Part shown: positions 1 to 11,918 of the stretch, in pieces
How the letters are laid out: every line of letters begins with the position of its first letter
Position numbering within the stretch: the first letter of the stretch is position 1
Source of the DNA: Corydoras sp. C115
Taxonomy: Eukaryota > Chordata > Actinopteri > Siluriformes > Callichthyidae
DNA length: 64,000 nt
NCBI GenBank assembly: GCA_019802505.1
Contig: JAFMOC010000199.1
Coordinates: 310,001-374,000 of the forward strand
Reading direction: 5' to 3'
Position numbers and translations under genes: made by a program
The notes under the pieces: model-generated
The model's database searches: none
The model's input: the letters and a program-made list of their open reading frames with translations, nothing else
Told to the model about the DNA's origin: nothing

Positions 1-345
1 ATCTTTGCTGGAATCTTGTACCCGACGTTAGTTTCTCCCAGTGGTATTTGCATTTCAGTTTACTTGAGCTATATTGACTTCTTGATTCTTGCTGCCTAGT
101 TCCCTCTTACACTGCTGTGGAACCAGCAGTGGAGGTCTCACTTAGGCTGGCTGCCTGTCTGCCTCCACCTGCTCTGGTCGTACTTACCTCCGTGTCCTCT
201 TGCCTTCAGGTTGCCCTGCTTGGTGAATCTGCACATTCCTGCCTATTGGACCTGTGTCTTCTGTTCAGTACTCCACCTCTTGTGAAACCCCATCTTACGT
301 TCATCATTAAGCCACTGTAAATAAAGAACACTTACCTTGACTTCT
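1..345 (+). repeat. LTR-like remnant, 3' part
   Basis: The sequence ends in a poly(A)-signal block (CTGTAAATAAAGAACACTTA near 317) followed by CTGCCTCC, a layout like the R-U5 part of fish gypsy LTRs such as the one at 55913-56336. The 5' end lies outside the window and no target duplication can be checked. The short reading frame across it looks incidental. Confidence 0.3.
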
Positions 346-477
346 GCCTCCTGAATCTGTTACCACTTACCACTCGCCTTTGACTTTTTGCAAACCTGAT
401 AGGGGTTCCCCCAATCGAGCTGGTGGAGGTGGCTGGGGCGAGGAAGGTCTGGGACTCCGTACTTCGGTTGCTGCTCC

Positions 478-516
478 CGCGACCCTAACCCCAAACAAGC
501 GGAAGATAATGGATGG
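478..516 (+). repeat. V-SINE 3' tail fragment
   Basis: CGCGACCCTAACC and GCGGAAGATAATGGATGG match the 3' ends of the full V-SINE copies in this window, which read gcgaccctaatagagga...gcgggagataatgaatg. Only the last 40 bases or so are left. Confidence 0.4.
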
Positions 517-520
517 AGCC

Positions 521-1099
521 ACGAGAAAACAATGACAAAATGATTACAATAACTTGGCATGCTCAGTAGGTCCTACTTTCTCTTGAAACATAACATCTCT
601 GCTGAGTTTAGTTTGAGAAAGGCTTTTAGCATCCATTGTCTTCCAAACGGCCCCATCTTTTGCTTTTATGCCTGATGTGTTGTTCTGAAAAGTTGGTTTT
701 TGGGAGGGCTGGGGTGCTCTTCTTCAGATGATCCATTACTATACGATTCTGTGTCGAAATTATCCAATATAAAAGGAAAGCTCCTCTCCATTGTTCTTAC
801 ATAGCAGTCAACAACTCCAAGGCTTGTAATGCACTGAGGGTTCTTTTCTCTACCATTTCTTCTTCATTGGCTATAATATGCATTAGCAGGCTGGTGCCCT
901 CCTAAGGTGAGCAAAATTGGGGGGGGGTGGACTTTTGAAAAAGTCAGTCAAGATTCAAGAGAATTTTATTATCATTTATATCACAAGTGGTAAATGAGAC
1001 AAAAACAAAATTATGGGTCACGGACCCAGATTACCCTGTTCTTTTAAAGTTAGAACTTAAATTTTAAAGAAGAAAATGAGATACAGTATATATATATAT
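521..1099. other. Unassigned, with a possible LINE tail
   Basis: Mostly AT-rich with no recognisable coding. Around 953-995, GATTCAAGAGAATTTTATTA resembles the reversed 3' tail of Rex1-like LINEs. It could be the 3' end of the minus-strand RT fragment at 1700-2015, separated from it by later insertions. Confidence 0.25.
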
Positions 1100-1554
1100 A
1101 GTCACGAGCACCTGCTGCACCTGTCCCTCGTTTTCGGTTCTCATTATCTCACTTGGGTGATTGGTTGTTTTTGTCACGTGTTTAGTTGGGTTTCCTATTT
1201 AATCTGTTTTTACCCGTAAGTCTGAGCACGTCTTTGGTTTGTGGTTACTATACCCGACGTTAAGTTCTGTTTTGTTATCCCCGTTCTGTTGGTGCTTCGG
1301 CACCATCTTATAATAAATTCTGTTTTGGATTTTATCCCGGTGTTCCAGTCGCCTCCTTCCCGCATTTCCACCATGGTGTGTCGCTGCGTTGACGTTCCGC
1401 GCAGGTCACATCCGTGGGAGCATCTCCCTCCGTCTAGACCGGCGGGCGCTGTGGTTTACGCGTCGCCGGATCCCGGGAGATGCTCACCTATGCGCGAGCG
1501 CCGTCCGCGTTGTCCGGCGGACCCGCTCCCCTCTGGGGGATTCAGGACAGTTCT

Positions 1555-1556
<2 letters not shown>
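1100..1556 (+). repeat. LTR-like sequence
   Basis: It begins GTCACGAGCACCTGC. It has a TATTTAATCTG stretch, then ATAATAAATTCTG (a poly(A) signal), then a GC-rich leader, in the order of a gypsy LTR and its downstream leader. It runs into a (TA)n tract. No partner LTR or target duplication was found, so the class is uncertain. Confidence 0.3.

Positions 1557-1624
<68 letters not shown>
1557..1624. repeat. (AT)n microsatellite
   Basis: An uninterrupted AT dinucleotide run of about 68 bases between the LTR-like sequence and a LINE fragment. Confidence 0.95.
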
Positions 1625-1628
<4 letters not shown>

Positions 1629-1699
1629 ATATTAGAAATATAAATATAGCAGCATATAAAATGTGAGATGTAGCAGAAACTATGTATACAAATGGTACA

Positions 1700-2015
1700 T
1701 GTAAGATGTACATGTCCTTCTGCTCCAAGTGGGTGAGCGCGGTGTGGACCACGGAGGAAATGGCATCTTCTGTGGATCGGTTGTTTCTGTAAGTGTACTG
1801 GTGTGGGTCCACAGTGATGTCGATGGTGGCTTTGATGTGGGCCATGACCAGTCTTTCAAAGCATTTGGTGACTATCGGCTTGAGGGCTATTCAGCCCCAT
1901 AACTGTGGAACTTTTGGGGACCGGAATGATGGTGGCAGGGAGGCATTGAATATGTCTGCCAGATCCTCGGAGAGCTGATCAGTAAGGTCATCAGAGTAAG
2001 TTCTTGGAAATCTAG
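1700..2015 (-). pseudogene. Rex1/jockey-type LINE reverse transcriptase fragment
   Basis: On the minus strand the reading contains DPHQYTYRNNRSTEDAISSV and THLEQKD, matching the DP.QF.YR.NRSTEDAI block of fish jockey/Rex1-type RT. The preceding part lies in another frame, so it is frameshifted. It starts at a 16-base C run and has no catalytic domain left. Confidence 0.55.
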
Positions 2016-2045
2016 CCCCCCCCCCCCCCCCTTTAACAACGAGGT

Positions 2046-4135
2046 GTGCGGGAACGCGAGACTACTGAGTTCCTTAACAAAGCGTCGGTAAAAGTTCATG
2101 AAACTCCCGGCAAATCAGATAATTCCACTGTCAACTTCGGTCTACTCAACATCCGCTCACTCACGAGTAAGGGACATCTCATCCAGGATCTCCTCACCAA
2201 CCGTAAGTTCGACTTCCTTAACCGAGACCTGGCAACAACCCAATGACTTTCAACAACTCTATGAATGCACTCCGGGGTTTGTTTACATCTGCCAGCCTGT
2301 TCCCACTTTATCCTCCTTTGAATTAACAGTATGTCAATTGTCTGGATCTACTCCCAGTATCATTACAACTGTTTATTGTCCTCCAAACCAAAACAACTTT
2401 CTAAATGATTTTGCTCCTCTGCTCACTTATCTCTCCACTCTTTCACCAAATAATATAGTGCTGGGAGATTTCAATGTTCATATGGACAATATCAATAATC
2501 CATTAACTAAAGACTTTACATTTTACATTGACAGTTTTGGATTCCAGAAGTATACGGATGTCTCCACTCATGCTAAAGGTCACATTTTGGACTTAATCTG
2601 CTGCTCTGGCATCGCACCGTCTGACCTTACAATGGATTATCTCCCCATAACTGACCGTCTCCTCCTCTCATTTTCCATCAGTCTCCCTCTCTCCATCACT
2701 AAGCCCTCCCGGATCATGTCCTTCCGCAACATTAAGGACATTAATTTAGATCCTCTCTCCTCACAACTGAACTACCCTTGAGGAGCTTGTCTCACATTAT
2801 AATACTGGACTTCACCACATACTTTATTCCCTTGCTCCGCTAAAAACCAGGTCTGTTTCTTTTTCTCATTCTACCCCCTGGTTTACGACCGAACTTCGGC
2901 TCGTGAAAGCTAAAGGACGGCAACTTGAGCGCCTCTGTAAGAAAACTGGCCTAACTATTCACAAGGACATTTATAAAAACCATCTGTTACACTATAAGGA
3001 CTGTATCACCCAAACTAAATCCAATACACTAGTATAATCTGTTATAACAAGTCACTATTCTCATTATATAAGAATATCACTCAAGCTCCTGATTCTTTGC
3101 CATCTTACCTTTGCTCAACTGCCTTCTGCAACTCCCTCATGTCATTTTTAATAAAAAAATTCTGAACATACATAACCACCTTAATAATTTACCCTTTATC
3201 TCAAAAATTCTCGAGAAAACAGTAGCAGCTCAATTACATACTTACCCATCTTCCAATAACCTCTAATCACTAATGACCTCCTCATGGCAGCTGATTCTGG
3301 TTTACTCTCCATCCTCATCTTCCTTGACCCAAGTGCAGCATTTGACACCATTTGTCACCCCACACTCCTCAATAGATTAGTCTCTCACTCAGACTCCTTT
3401 AAACTGGTTCAAATCATACCTCACCTGCCACACTCAGTTCATTCAGCTCAAAACTTCTCAGCCTTCCTCTGTCACCTTAGGTGTGCCCCAGGGCTCCTGT
3501 CCTGGGACCCCGTTTAGTCATCATTAATTTCCACTGTTACACGGATGACACCCAGCTCTACTTTGCCACCAAACCCACTTCCAAACTTCCACCCTCCTAC
3601 CTTACTGACTACTTGGCTGAAAATAAATTCTGGTTCAATTCAAATCTACTAAAATTTAACAGTGATAAAACTGAGGTTCTCCTTCTTGGCACAAAATCAA
3701 TTCTATCCAAAATCAACATCAACCGGGCTGCCTACTTCCACCTTTGCAACATAAACTGTCTTCGCCACTCTCTTACCCCTCATGCTGCTGCCAATCTTAT
3801 TCATAGCTTCATTACCTCGCAATTAGACTACTGCAACTCTCTTCTTTTAGGTCTCACCCACAAATCTCTCCATAAGCTTCAACTGGTCCAGAATTCATTA
3901 CCAAAACCCCCAGTTTCAACCACATCACTCCTGTTCTCCACCAGCTCCAATGGCTCCCTGTCAAGTTCCGAATCAATTACAAAAGCCTTCTGCTCACTTT
4001 AAGGGCCATTCACAATCTTTCTCCACCATATATCTCCTCTATTCTTCAGGTTGTAATTCCATCTCGCTCCCTCCGATCATCCTCCTCTATCCTCCTGACC
4101 GTCCCCATCATTCGCTGCCTCTTTAACCTCCTGAA
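2046..4135 (+). pseudogene. Degenerate L2/CR1-type LINE (endonuclease and RT)
   Basis: Several frames carry parts of a non-LTR retrotransposon ORF2. The AP-endonuclease start is LLNIRSLTSKGHLIQDLL. Then come VLGDFNVHMDN and HAKGHILDLI, then RT pieces LIFLDPSAAFDTICHPTLL, CYTDDTQLY and NSDKTEVLLLG, then the C-terminal ITSQLDYCNSLLLGL. The RT catalytic box is YTDD rather than YADD. Stops and frameshifts break it into at least five pieces and a stretch between endonuclease and RT is eroded. The order and the DDTQLY box suggest the L2/CR1 group. It is inactive. Confidence 0.7.
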
Positions 4136-4859
4136 TTCAAAACACAACAGCCAGTATCCCAGCACACAAAATATCACCCAACACACACTCAGGAACTACA
4201 GAGGGGGTAATCCTTTGATGACTGCAGGGGGAACCAGAAGAGTTCCAGACCCCAAGGAACCAGGAAGAGGAGAGGGCACAAAAGACACAGGAATACACAA
4301 CTCAGACCCCACATGCACATCAGAGACCTCAGAGACGCACCCAACAATCATTTGCACCCGTCAGTCAAAGGAACAGGTGTAGGTTCCACCCCTCCCATTC
4401 CCCCAGCTACAAGTTAAAAGTAACGCTCGAGTGACAAAGGAACGAAAACCTGGAAACTAAATAGCACAAAACAGAACATATGACCCAACTCAACAACCAA
4501 TAAACAAACAATTAATTAATCAATCAAATGCACTGATGGAGACATTGTGAAGAACACAAACATGTATTCCTCAGCCAGAAGCCAAGTTCAGTTTGGTCTA
4601 GAATATTAAAGTTCATAGGATCAACACATACAAATGATTAAAGCCATATATTATGTTATTATAAAGGCTTTAAATGATAAATGTTATTAATGGAATTTTC
4701 TGACAAATTAAATTATTAAATAAAATCAAATGATTAAAGAATGATATAAACATAAACTTTTAAGTAGATGAATAACCTACATCAAAAATCAGGTCCTGAA
4801 ACGCGATGCAAAACACATAGGTAAGACAGGTCATAGAGCAGAGCACACTACAAACCTGA
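4136..4859. other. Unassigned repeat-like DNA
   Basis: Contains direct-repeat-rich CA stretches and a segment at 4539-4568 (GACATTGTGAAGAACACA) that recurs at 12560-12577, beside the L1 at 8408-12475, so part may be L1-derived. No coding is seen. Confidence 0.3.
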
Positions 4860-5290
4860 AAACCACACCAATAAATAGGCGCGCTATAAATAGGTGTCAC
4901 AATATTCAAAGTCAGTCCTGCTTACCCACAGTCCCGACTAGAGGGTAACAAAAATGCTGAAAATAGGCAGTGAAGTAGGTAGGAAAGATGAGGACGAGCT
5001 ACACCTAATAAACAGGAGAAGAGGAACGATTAGTGGTTGAAGACACAGTGTATGGTGTATCACATGGTTTAAGTGTAACATCACCCCCCTCCAGAAAAAG
5101 GTGCTTCAACAGGAGAACCCTCAGGACATGAGAGCAAACATTTGCCATGGCGCCACCGTCGACCTCTGGGGCAGGTCGCATGGTGATCGACTCCCTGATA
5201 TGTTCCAGGTCCAAAATGACACCCGTCGGAACCCAGTTTCTCTCCTCAGGTACAAACCTAATCCACCAGATACTGAAGCCTACCCTGGTG
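4860..5290 (-). repeat. LTR retrotransposon remnant (LTR edge plus polyprotein end)
   Basis: On the minus strand a polypurine tract, CTGGAGGGGGGTGA (5082-5096), is followed directly by TGTTACACTTAAACC, a plausible 3' LTR start. Upstream of it a minus-strand frame reads FVPEERNWVPTGVILDLEHI, resembling the EE.SWVP...ILD.. end of a chromodomain. No second LTR is present. The class, Ty3/gypsy or a relative, is inferred from these two traits. Confidence 0.35.
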
Positions 5291-5700
5291 CTGGATAGAA
5301 AACCGAATAAATATTTGTCTCTTTTCTTACTCTTTTCTTATTACTTATGTGACCATGCTCAATAGAAGCATAAAAACCCGACTATGCCACCTAGGCAATT
5401 TCACCCTAGGAAATATTATGCTAGATAAAACCCACAAAGCACACAGTTCATTACAGACTTTAGACACATGGGATGGAACTCAACCTGAAATGTTTAGTTG
5501 TATTACAAGATTTATTTGTGACAATGTTTAATAAAAGTTAAAAACTGGTATATAAAAGCAAGGAAATACAATAAAGCTGTATCACACAAACTCAAGAGTA
5601 CTAGAGGCCTCACACTAGCAGGAGGTAATCATTCCTTGCACATCAGAAAATACTTATAGGTCCTTTTTATCCTGGATTCACTCAAACACACACACACATA
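5291..5700. other. Unassigned flank of the Tc1 element
   Basis: No gene seen. It ends in a short (CA)n run and the TA at 5699-5700 that is the Tc1 target site. Confidence 0.5.
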
Positions 5701-7324
5701 CAGTGGTGTGAAAAAGTGTTTGCCCCCTTCCTCATTTCCTGTTTTTTTGCATGTTTGTTACACTTAAGTGTTTCGGAACATCAAACCAATTTAAACAATA
5801 GTCAAGGACAACACAAGTAAACACAAAATGCAATTTGGAAATGAAGGTGTTTATTATTAAAGGAGAAAAAAATCCAAACCATCATGGCCCTGTGTGAAAA
5901 AGTGATTGCCCCCCTAAACCTAATAACTGGTTGGGCCACCCTTAGCAGCAACAACTGCAAACAAGCGTTTGCGATAACTTGCAATGAGTCTTTTACAGTG
6001 TTCTGGAGGAATTTTGGCCCACTCATCTTTGCATAATTGTTCTAATTCAATTACATTAGAGGGTTTTCGAGCATGAACGGCGTTTTTAAGGTCATACCAC
6101 AACATCTCAATAGGATTCAGTTCAGGACTTTGGCTAGGCCACTCCAAAGTCTTCATTTTGATTTTCTTCAGCCATTCAGAGGTGGACTTGCTGGTGTGTT
6201 TTGGATCATTGTCCTGCTGCAGAACCCAAGTTCGTTTCAGCTTGAGTTCACGAACAGATGGTCGGACATTCTCCTTCAGGATCTTTTGGTAGACAGCAGA
6301 ATTCATAGTTCCATTTATCACAGCAAGTCTTCCAGGTCCTGCCGCAGCAAAACAGCCCCAGACCATCACACTACTACCACCACCATATTTTACTGGTGGT
6401 ATAATGATCTTTTTCTGAAATGCAGTGTTCCTTTTATGCCAGATGTAATGGGACACACACCTTCCAAAGAGTGCCACTTTTGTCTCATTGGTCCACAGAA
6501 TGTTTTCCCAAAAGTGTTGGGGGATCATCAAGATGTGTTTTGGAAAAATTGAGACGAGCTTTAATGTTCTTTTTGCTCAGCAGTGGTTTTCTTCTTGGAA
6601 CTCTGCCATGCAGGCCATTTTTGCCCAGTCTTTTTCTGATGGTGGAGGCATGAACGCTGACCTTAACTGAGGCAAGTGAGGCCTGCAGTTCTTTGGACGT
6701 TGTTGTGGGGTCTTTTGTGACCTCTTTGATGAGTTGTCGCTGCGCTCTTGGGGTAATTTTGGGCGGCCGGCCACTCCTGGGAAGGTTCACCACTGTTCCA
6801 TGTCTCCGCCATTTGTGGATAATGGCCCTCACTGTGGTTCGCTGGATTCCCAAAGCTTTGGAAATGGCTTTATAACCCTTTCCAGACTGATAGATCTCAA
6901 TTACTTTATTTCTCAATTGTTCATGAATTTCTTTGGATCTCGGCATGATGTGTAGCTTTTAAGGATCTTTTGGTGGACTTCACTTTGTCAGGCAGCTCCT
7001 ATTTAAGTGATGTCTTGATTGAGAACAGGTGTGGCAATAATCAGGCCTGGGTTTGGCTAGAGAAATTGAACTCAGGTGTTAAAAACCACAGTTATAGTAT
7101 GTTTTAACGAGGGGGCAATCACTTTTTCACACAGGGTCTTGATGGTTTGGATTTTTTTTCTCCTTTAATAATAAACACCTTCATTTACAAATTGCATTTT
7201 GTGTTTACTTGTGTTGTCCTTGACTATTGTTTAAATTGGTTTGATGTTCTGAAACACTTAAGTGTGACAAACATGCAAAAAAACAGGAAACGAGGAAGGG
7301 GGCAAACACTTTTTCACACCACTG
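5701..7324 (-). mobile_element. Tc1-like transposon with long IR/DR ends
   Basis: A 1,624-bp element flanked by TA at 5699-5700 and 7325-7326. The ends are inverted repeats of about 215 bases beginning CAGTGGTGTGAAAAAGTG. Each repeat has an outer and an inner copy of GTGTGAAAAAGTGNTTGCCC (the inner ones near 5894 and 7115), an IR/DR layout like that of Sleeping Beauty-type elements. The single transposase gene is on the minus strand and broken. Ends and target site are intact, so it could be moved only in trans. Confidence 0.93.
5920..6946 (-). pseudogene. Tc1 transposase, frameshifted, catalytic Asp changed
   Basis: The N-terminal part from 6946 (MPRSKEIHEQLRNKVIEIYQ) has the paired-like helix-turn-helix DNA-binding region, KAISKALGIQRTTVRAII, and a GRPPKITPRAQ linker. 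A frameshift near 6500-6530 moves the rest to another frame. That part contains LWTNETK, MVWGCFAAAG, QQDNDPKH and NPIEMLW, ending GGPTSY. The third DDE residue is E, and 34 residues lie between it and the second D (DD34E). The first D, normally in W(S/T)DE, is N here, which alone should abolish catalysis. Length is close to the usual 340 residues. Confidence 0.92.
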
Positions 7325-7428
7325 TACACTACAAATCAGAAAAATAAACCTCAATTATGGTGAATTCAACCACAGCAGACCAGGTGCAAGAAAGGGATTT
7401 GAGGTGGACCCAGGAAAAGACCCGATTG

Positions 7429-8407
7429 TCAGAGACACCACATGCACTCAAGTTTCTGGAAGACAGAAGCAAGACACAAACGGGTAATAACAATTCAATG
7501 AATACCCTCCAAAGACCTCTCACAGTATCTCTCTTACAATTACAATTTAAGTACAATTTATCTATCCAGCCATATACTAGCTAAAACAAACAAAAGAAAA
7601 AAAACAAAACTAGTACAGTAAAAGTTAAACAAATCAAAGCAAAAAAACAAAGAGATAAAAATCTTTATCAAAAGATTTCAACGTAGGCAAAACAGCAGTG
7701 GCTTGATTAAAGGCCCATCTGAAGCCAAGCTAGAGTAGCAGCTGGGAAAATACCTGCAAGAACACACTCCATCAGATTCAAGCATCCAAGAGAGTTTTCA
7801 TTTTGCAAAACCCCTTAGTTAGATCGCTAAATAAAACATACCTGTACATGAGTATTACCATTAACAGGAAAAGTGCTCCAACTCAGGTGTCGATAGAGGA
7901 TGACCAAATTCCCTACAGGAGTTGTACCGATGCTAACGGCTACCGGTATGTTCAAAGAGAGATGCAACCCGGTTTTCCCAACAAAACTCCTACATAATCC
8001 GGATTAACAGACATATTAAACTTTCAATATAGCCTTACATGGAAAGCCACCATGTACCTTACAGGAAGCACACAGATGAATAATACCGGAGAAAACAACA
8101 GCTATGTCCTGGCAACTTTCCTGCATATCAATACAGCCACATCATACACAAATTGATTGAATTTCTAGCACAGCATAATGAATAAGAACATACCTTAGAG
8201 GGAACGTCTTGGCAACAAATCCCACAATATCACTGGCTCAGTAACTTGCCACAGCCCACGCCACGCATGCCGCTGTACCCAAACGACCGAGCTAAATAGC
8301 TAACCAGCATGACGACATGAGGAAAGAAGGGAAGGCCACGCCTCTTCTACGGTGACTGCGCCACACCAAAAAGATAAGTGACGTAAGCGAGACTTACACC
8401 AGTTACA
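7429..8407 (-). repeat. LTR-like block next to L1
   Basis: It runs from TGTCAGAGACACC to ...ACACCAGTTACA, that is TGTAAC...CTGACA on the minus strand, about 980 bases with no coding. It abuts L1 sequence at 8408. The flanking five bases do not match, so this may be a recombined or truncated LTR. Low certainty. Confidence 0.3.
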
Positions 8408-8809
8408 CTTAGATAAAAGATATACCCATTTCGAATCCATTTTATGGGAATTTCAACATTATAGAGATTTGAATAAAAAGACTTGAAAAACGTATTAATT
8501 GACAATGGATCTGTGCATATCCTTCCAAATGAATATTTTATTTGGAGGATCAACCAAGATGTAGCCCGTCTCTTAATTTGATAAGCCAAAAGCCTAGACG
8601 ACTTCTCGCCATGTTCATAAGTGCTAAGTGTACGTAGCATCAACTGTTCAGCGTCAGTAGTTGTAAAAAGATTCAATTCAGACTGTAAGCCAAGATGCTG
8701 TTTTAATAGATCAGGTAATGGACTAGTTGCATTACGTTTATATATGTCTGCAATCCTTGACATCAAGTCAAGCAACCTAGACCTCCATACTCTTTTTGCA
8801 TATGCAGTG

Positions 8810-10755
8810 GCTCAGAGGGAGGTGCCGCGTTGGACCGACCAATCGGTGGACACCCTGCAAGACGCTCTGGATGACGCGGATTGGGACATGTTCCAAACCA
8901 GCTGTGCTGATGACGTCAGTCTGTTTGCGGACTCTGTAGTGAGCTTCGTTGGGAAGCTGGTTAATGACACGGTTCCTAGAATCACCGTCAGGACGTTTCC
9001 CAACCAGAAGCCATGGATGGATACATCTGTCCGTGATGCTTTAAAAGCTCGTACAGCTGCATATAACTCAAGACTTATCGGCAACAGCATGGAGGAATAC
9101 AAAGCCGCGTCATACGGAGTACGCAGGGCGGTACGACAGGCAAAACAGCGCTATGCCGAGAAACTAGAGTCACAGTTCCAGCAGCGTGACTAGATCTTTA
9201 TGGCAGGGACTGCGGACAGTGACGGACTATAAAAGCACACCCTCCGGTTTAACGAGTGCAGATGGGACGCTGGCGAGCGAGCTAAATAACTTTTATGCTC
9301 GCTTCGGCGCTCCATCCAACATGGCTCGCTGCGCAGCTGGCCGCGCATGCGCAGACCTTCGCGACGAACAGCCGCCACTCGTCATCTCGGAGAGTGACGT
9401 CAGGAAAGTGTTCAGAGGAGTGAATATCAGGAAAGCTGCAGGACCAGACGGGATATGCGGGCGTGTCCTGAAAACCTGCGCATCCCAACTTGCTCCGGTA
9501 TTCACCAGGATTTTTAATCTCTCTCTGTCACTGGGCGTCGTACCATCGTGCTTTAAACAGTCTGTCATTGTCCCGGTTCCGAAGACATCCCAGCCAGCCT
9601 GCCTGAATGATTACCGCCCTGTAGCCCTAACATCAGTTGTGATGAAGTGCTTTGAAAAACTGATCAGAGGCTTCATCACTTCTTCACTTCCGGACTCCTT
9701 AGACCCCCTACAGTTCCCGCTCCACGGATGATGCCATCTCACACCTGCTTCACTCTGCCCTGTCTCACCTGGACACTGGGAGGAATAATTATGTTAGAAT
9801 GCTGTTCGTGGACTATAGTTCAGCATTCAACACTATTATCCCTTCCACACTCAACACCAAGCTGGAGAATCTGAGACTTCACCCATCCCTGTGTCACTGG
9901 ATCTCCAGTTTTCTGACGGACAGACGGCAGGCAGTGCGGGTTGGCAAGCATCTTTCCACCCCCCTCACTCTCAGCATTGGGGCTCCTCAGGGGTGTGTTT
10001 TGAGTCCTTTGCTGTACTCATTATACACCTATGACTGCGTGGCCACCTCCAGCTCCACAACTATCATCAAGTTTGCTGACAACACCGTTGTTGTAGGCCT
10101 GATCTCCAACAACGATGAGCGGGCCTACATGGAGGAGATTATTCACCTGGAGACCTGGTGCCAGGATAATAATCTCCAACTGAACGTCAGCAAAACTAAG
10201 GAGCTGATAGTGGACTACAGCAGGAAACAGACGAGGAGCTTCCACCCTGTGAGGATCAACGGCGCTGCAGTAGAAAGAGTAGACAACTTCAAGTACCCTT
10301 GAGTTCACATCGCGCAGGACCTATCTTGGTCCTGCCACATTAACAAACTGGCAAAGAAGGCTCGTCAGCGTCTCTACCACCTTCGACGTTTACGAGACTT
10401 CAGGCTGCCCTCCAAGGTCCTGCAGAACTTCTACTCCTGCACCGTCGAAAGCATCCTCACAGGGAACATCATACCCTGGTTCGGGAACAGCACCCATCTG
10501 GACAGACGGTCACTACAAAGGGTGGTACGTTCGGCCGAACGCACCATCCGAGTAGCACTTCCAGACCTCCAGACCATCTACAAGAAGCGGTGCTGGTCCA
10601 AAGCCAAAAAGATTGTGGAAGACCTCAGTCATCCTGACAACAAGCTCTTCACTCTGTTGCCATCAGGACGGCGTTTTCGTGTCCTGAAGGCAAACACAGA
10701 GAGGATGAGGAGGAGCTTCTTCCCTACGGCAATTCGGACCCTGAACCAGGACTAA
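8810..10755 (+). pseudogene. Rex1/jockey-like reverse transcriptase, disabled
   Basis: Frames in order: a linker with VPRWTDQSVDTLQDALDDAD, NQKPWMDTSVRDALK and YGVRRAVRQAKQRY to a stop at 9191. Then LNNFYARFG, DVRKVFRGVNIRKAAGPDGI and NDYRPVALTSVVMKCFEKLI to 9731. Then LFVDYSSAFNTIIPS, IGAPQGCVLSPLLYSLYT, FADNTVVVGLI and NVSKTKELIVDY to 10302. The tail ends RRSFFPTAIRTLNQD at 10755. The RT catalytic box is FADN instead of FADD, losing one aspartate. Four small lesions separate the pieces, so it is recently dead rather than ancient. Confidence 0.85.
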
Positions 10756-11010
10756 AAGGACATTAACCTGTAACACTGCACTGCAATATTTGCACGAAAG
10801 CACAACACACTTTAACTTTAACACACATTGCACATTGTAAATACATAGTCAAATTTTATCTTTATCTTTTTTATCTTACTCTACCTTTCTTTCTTATCCT
10901 TTTTAAACAAATTTTATTTTTCTGTGGAGAGGTCAAAAAAGAAATTTCACTGCTGGCTGTACTATGTATAACTACGTATGTGACCAATAAACCTGATTCT
11001 GATTCTGATT
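8810..11010 (+). mobile_element. Rex1/jockey-like LINE, 5'-truncated, nested in L1
   Basis: A 2,201-bp insertion flanked by CAGTG at 8805-8809 and 11011-11015. It begins inside ORF2, after the endonuclease, and ends in AATAAACC followed by a (TGATTC)n tail, as Rex1-like LINEs do. Reading the L1 across the empty site restores an open frame (SYTAYAKRVW), which shows the borders are right. The internal RT is interrupted by a few stops. Confidence 0.88.
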
Positions 11011-11565
11011 CAGTGTAGGAAATTATCTGACCTCAAAAATATGCCTTAAGAGTTTCCCACAACAAAGAAAATGAGGTAGTGTCATTTTTGTTGGTAGAAA
11101 TGAAGTCATGAAATGAGGTAGAAATAAAAGCAGTAAAAGATGATAATAACGAATTGAATCTCCAGGTTAATGAAGGAATTGGGCCACCAGAGAATGTTAT
11201 ATAATATATAAGTATATAATATATAGAGTGGAGCATGGTCTGAAATGACAATAGGATGATATTCAATAGAACCAACTTCACAAATAAAATAATTATCTAT
11301 AAAAAAAAAAAATAATCAATGCAGGAATAAGTCTGATGTGGATGCAAATCAAATTCTTTAGTGGAGGGATTTTAATATCTCCAAGGGTCAAAAACAGCGT
11401 TGCTAGTGATAAAATCAGAAACTGGGGTGTTAAACAAAGAACCTCAGAGAATTAAATATCTACCGTTTACATCTGCAATGACCTCATCTGACTCAAACTG
11501 AATCTCTCTTCTGACCATAATTGTCACCCCTCTTGTGTTGTAATTAAACATTGAATGAAACACCT

Positions 11566-11918
11566 TGTCACATCTATCGGTTGCTGGTGGTATTACCGGC
11601 TCTTCTGGACGGTTCATCAGTGCCCCCTGTTGGACCCTGTTTGTTGTTAGTGTAGATCTGTTGCAGCTGTGTGTGTGTTCATTGTGTGATTAGTTTGCTT
11701 GTCCTGGTAAATCCGTTTAATCCGGTTCAGATGTGTTTTCCGGTCATGTGACTAACCTCTATGTTTAAATACCCACCCTTTCCCATTGTTCCCTGTTGAA
11801 ACATTCTTATGTCCTGTTGCATGCTATGGCTGTGTTTCCCCCTGGTGTATTCTGCATTAAAGACTACTCTTAAACCTTCAACAGTTTGAACTCTGTCCTT
11901 TCTAGTGTTAGGATCTTT
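11566..11918 (+). repeat. LTR-like insertion in L1 endonuclease
   Basis: It starts TGTCACATCTATCGG and contains ATGTTTAAATACCC (TATA-like) and CTGCATTAAAGACTAC near 11855, an LTR order on the plus strand. It directly adjoins the solo LTR at 11919. No coding. The right border is unclear. Confidence 0.35.

Noticed and set aside
1241..1845. Open frames with long Ile-Tyr repeats on both strands
   Set aside because: They are translations of the (AT)n microsatellite at 1557-1624 joined to LTR and LINE sequence. The same happens at 29673-29876 and 34632-34991.
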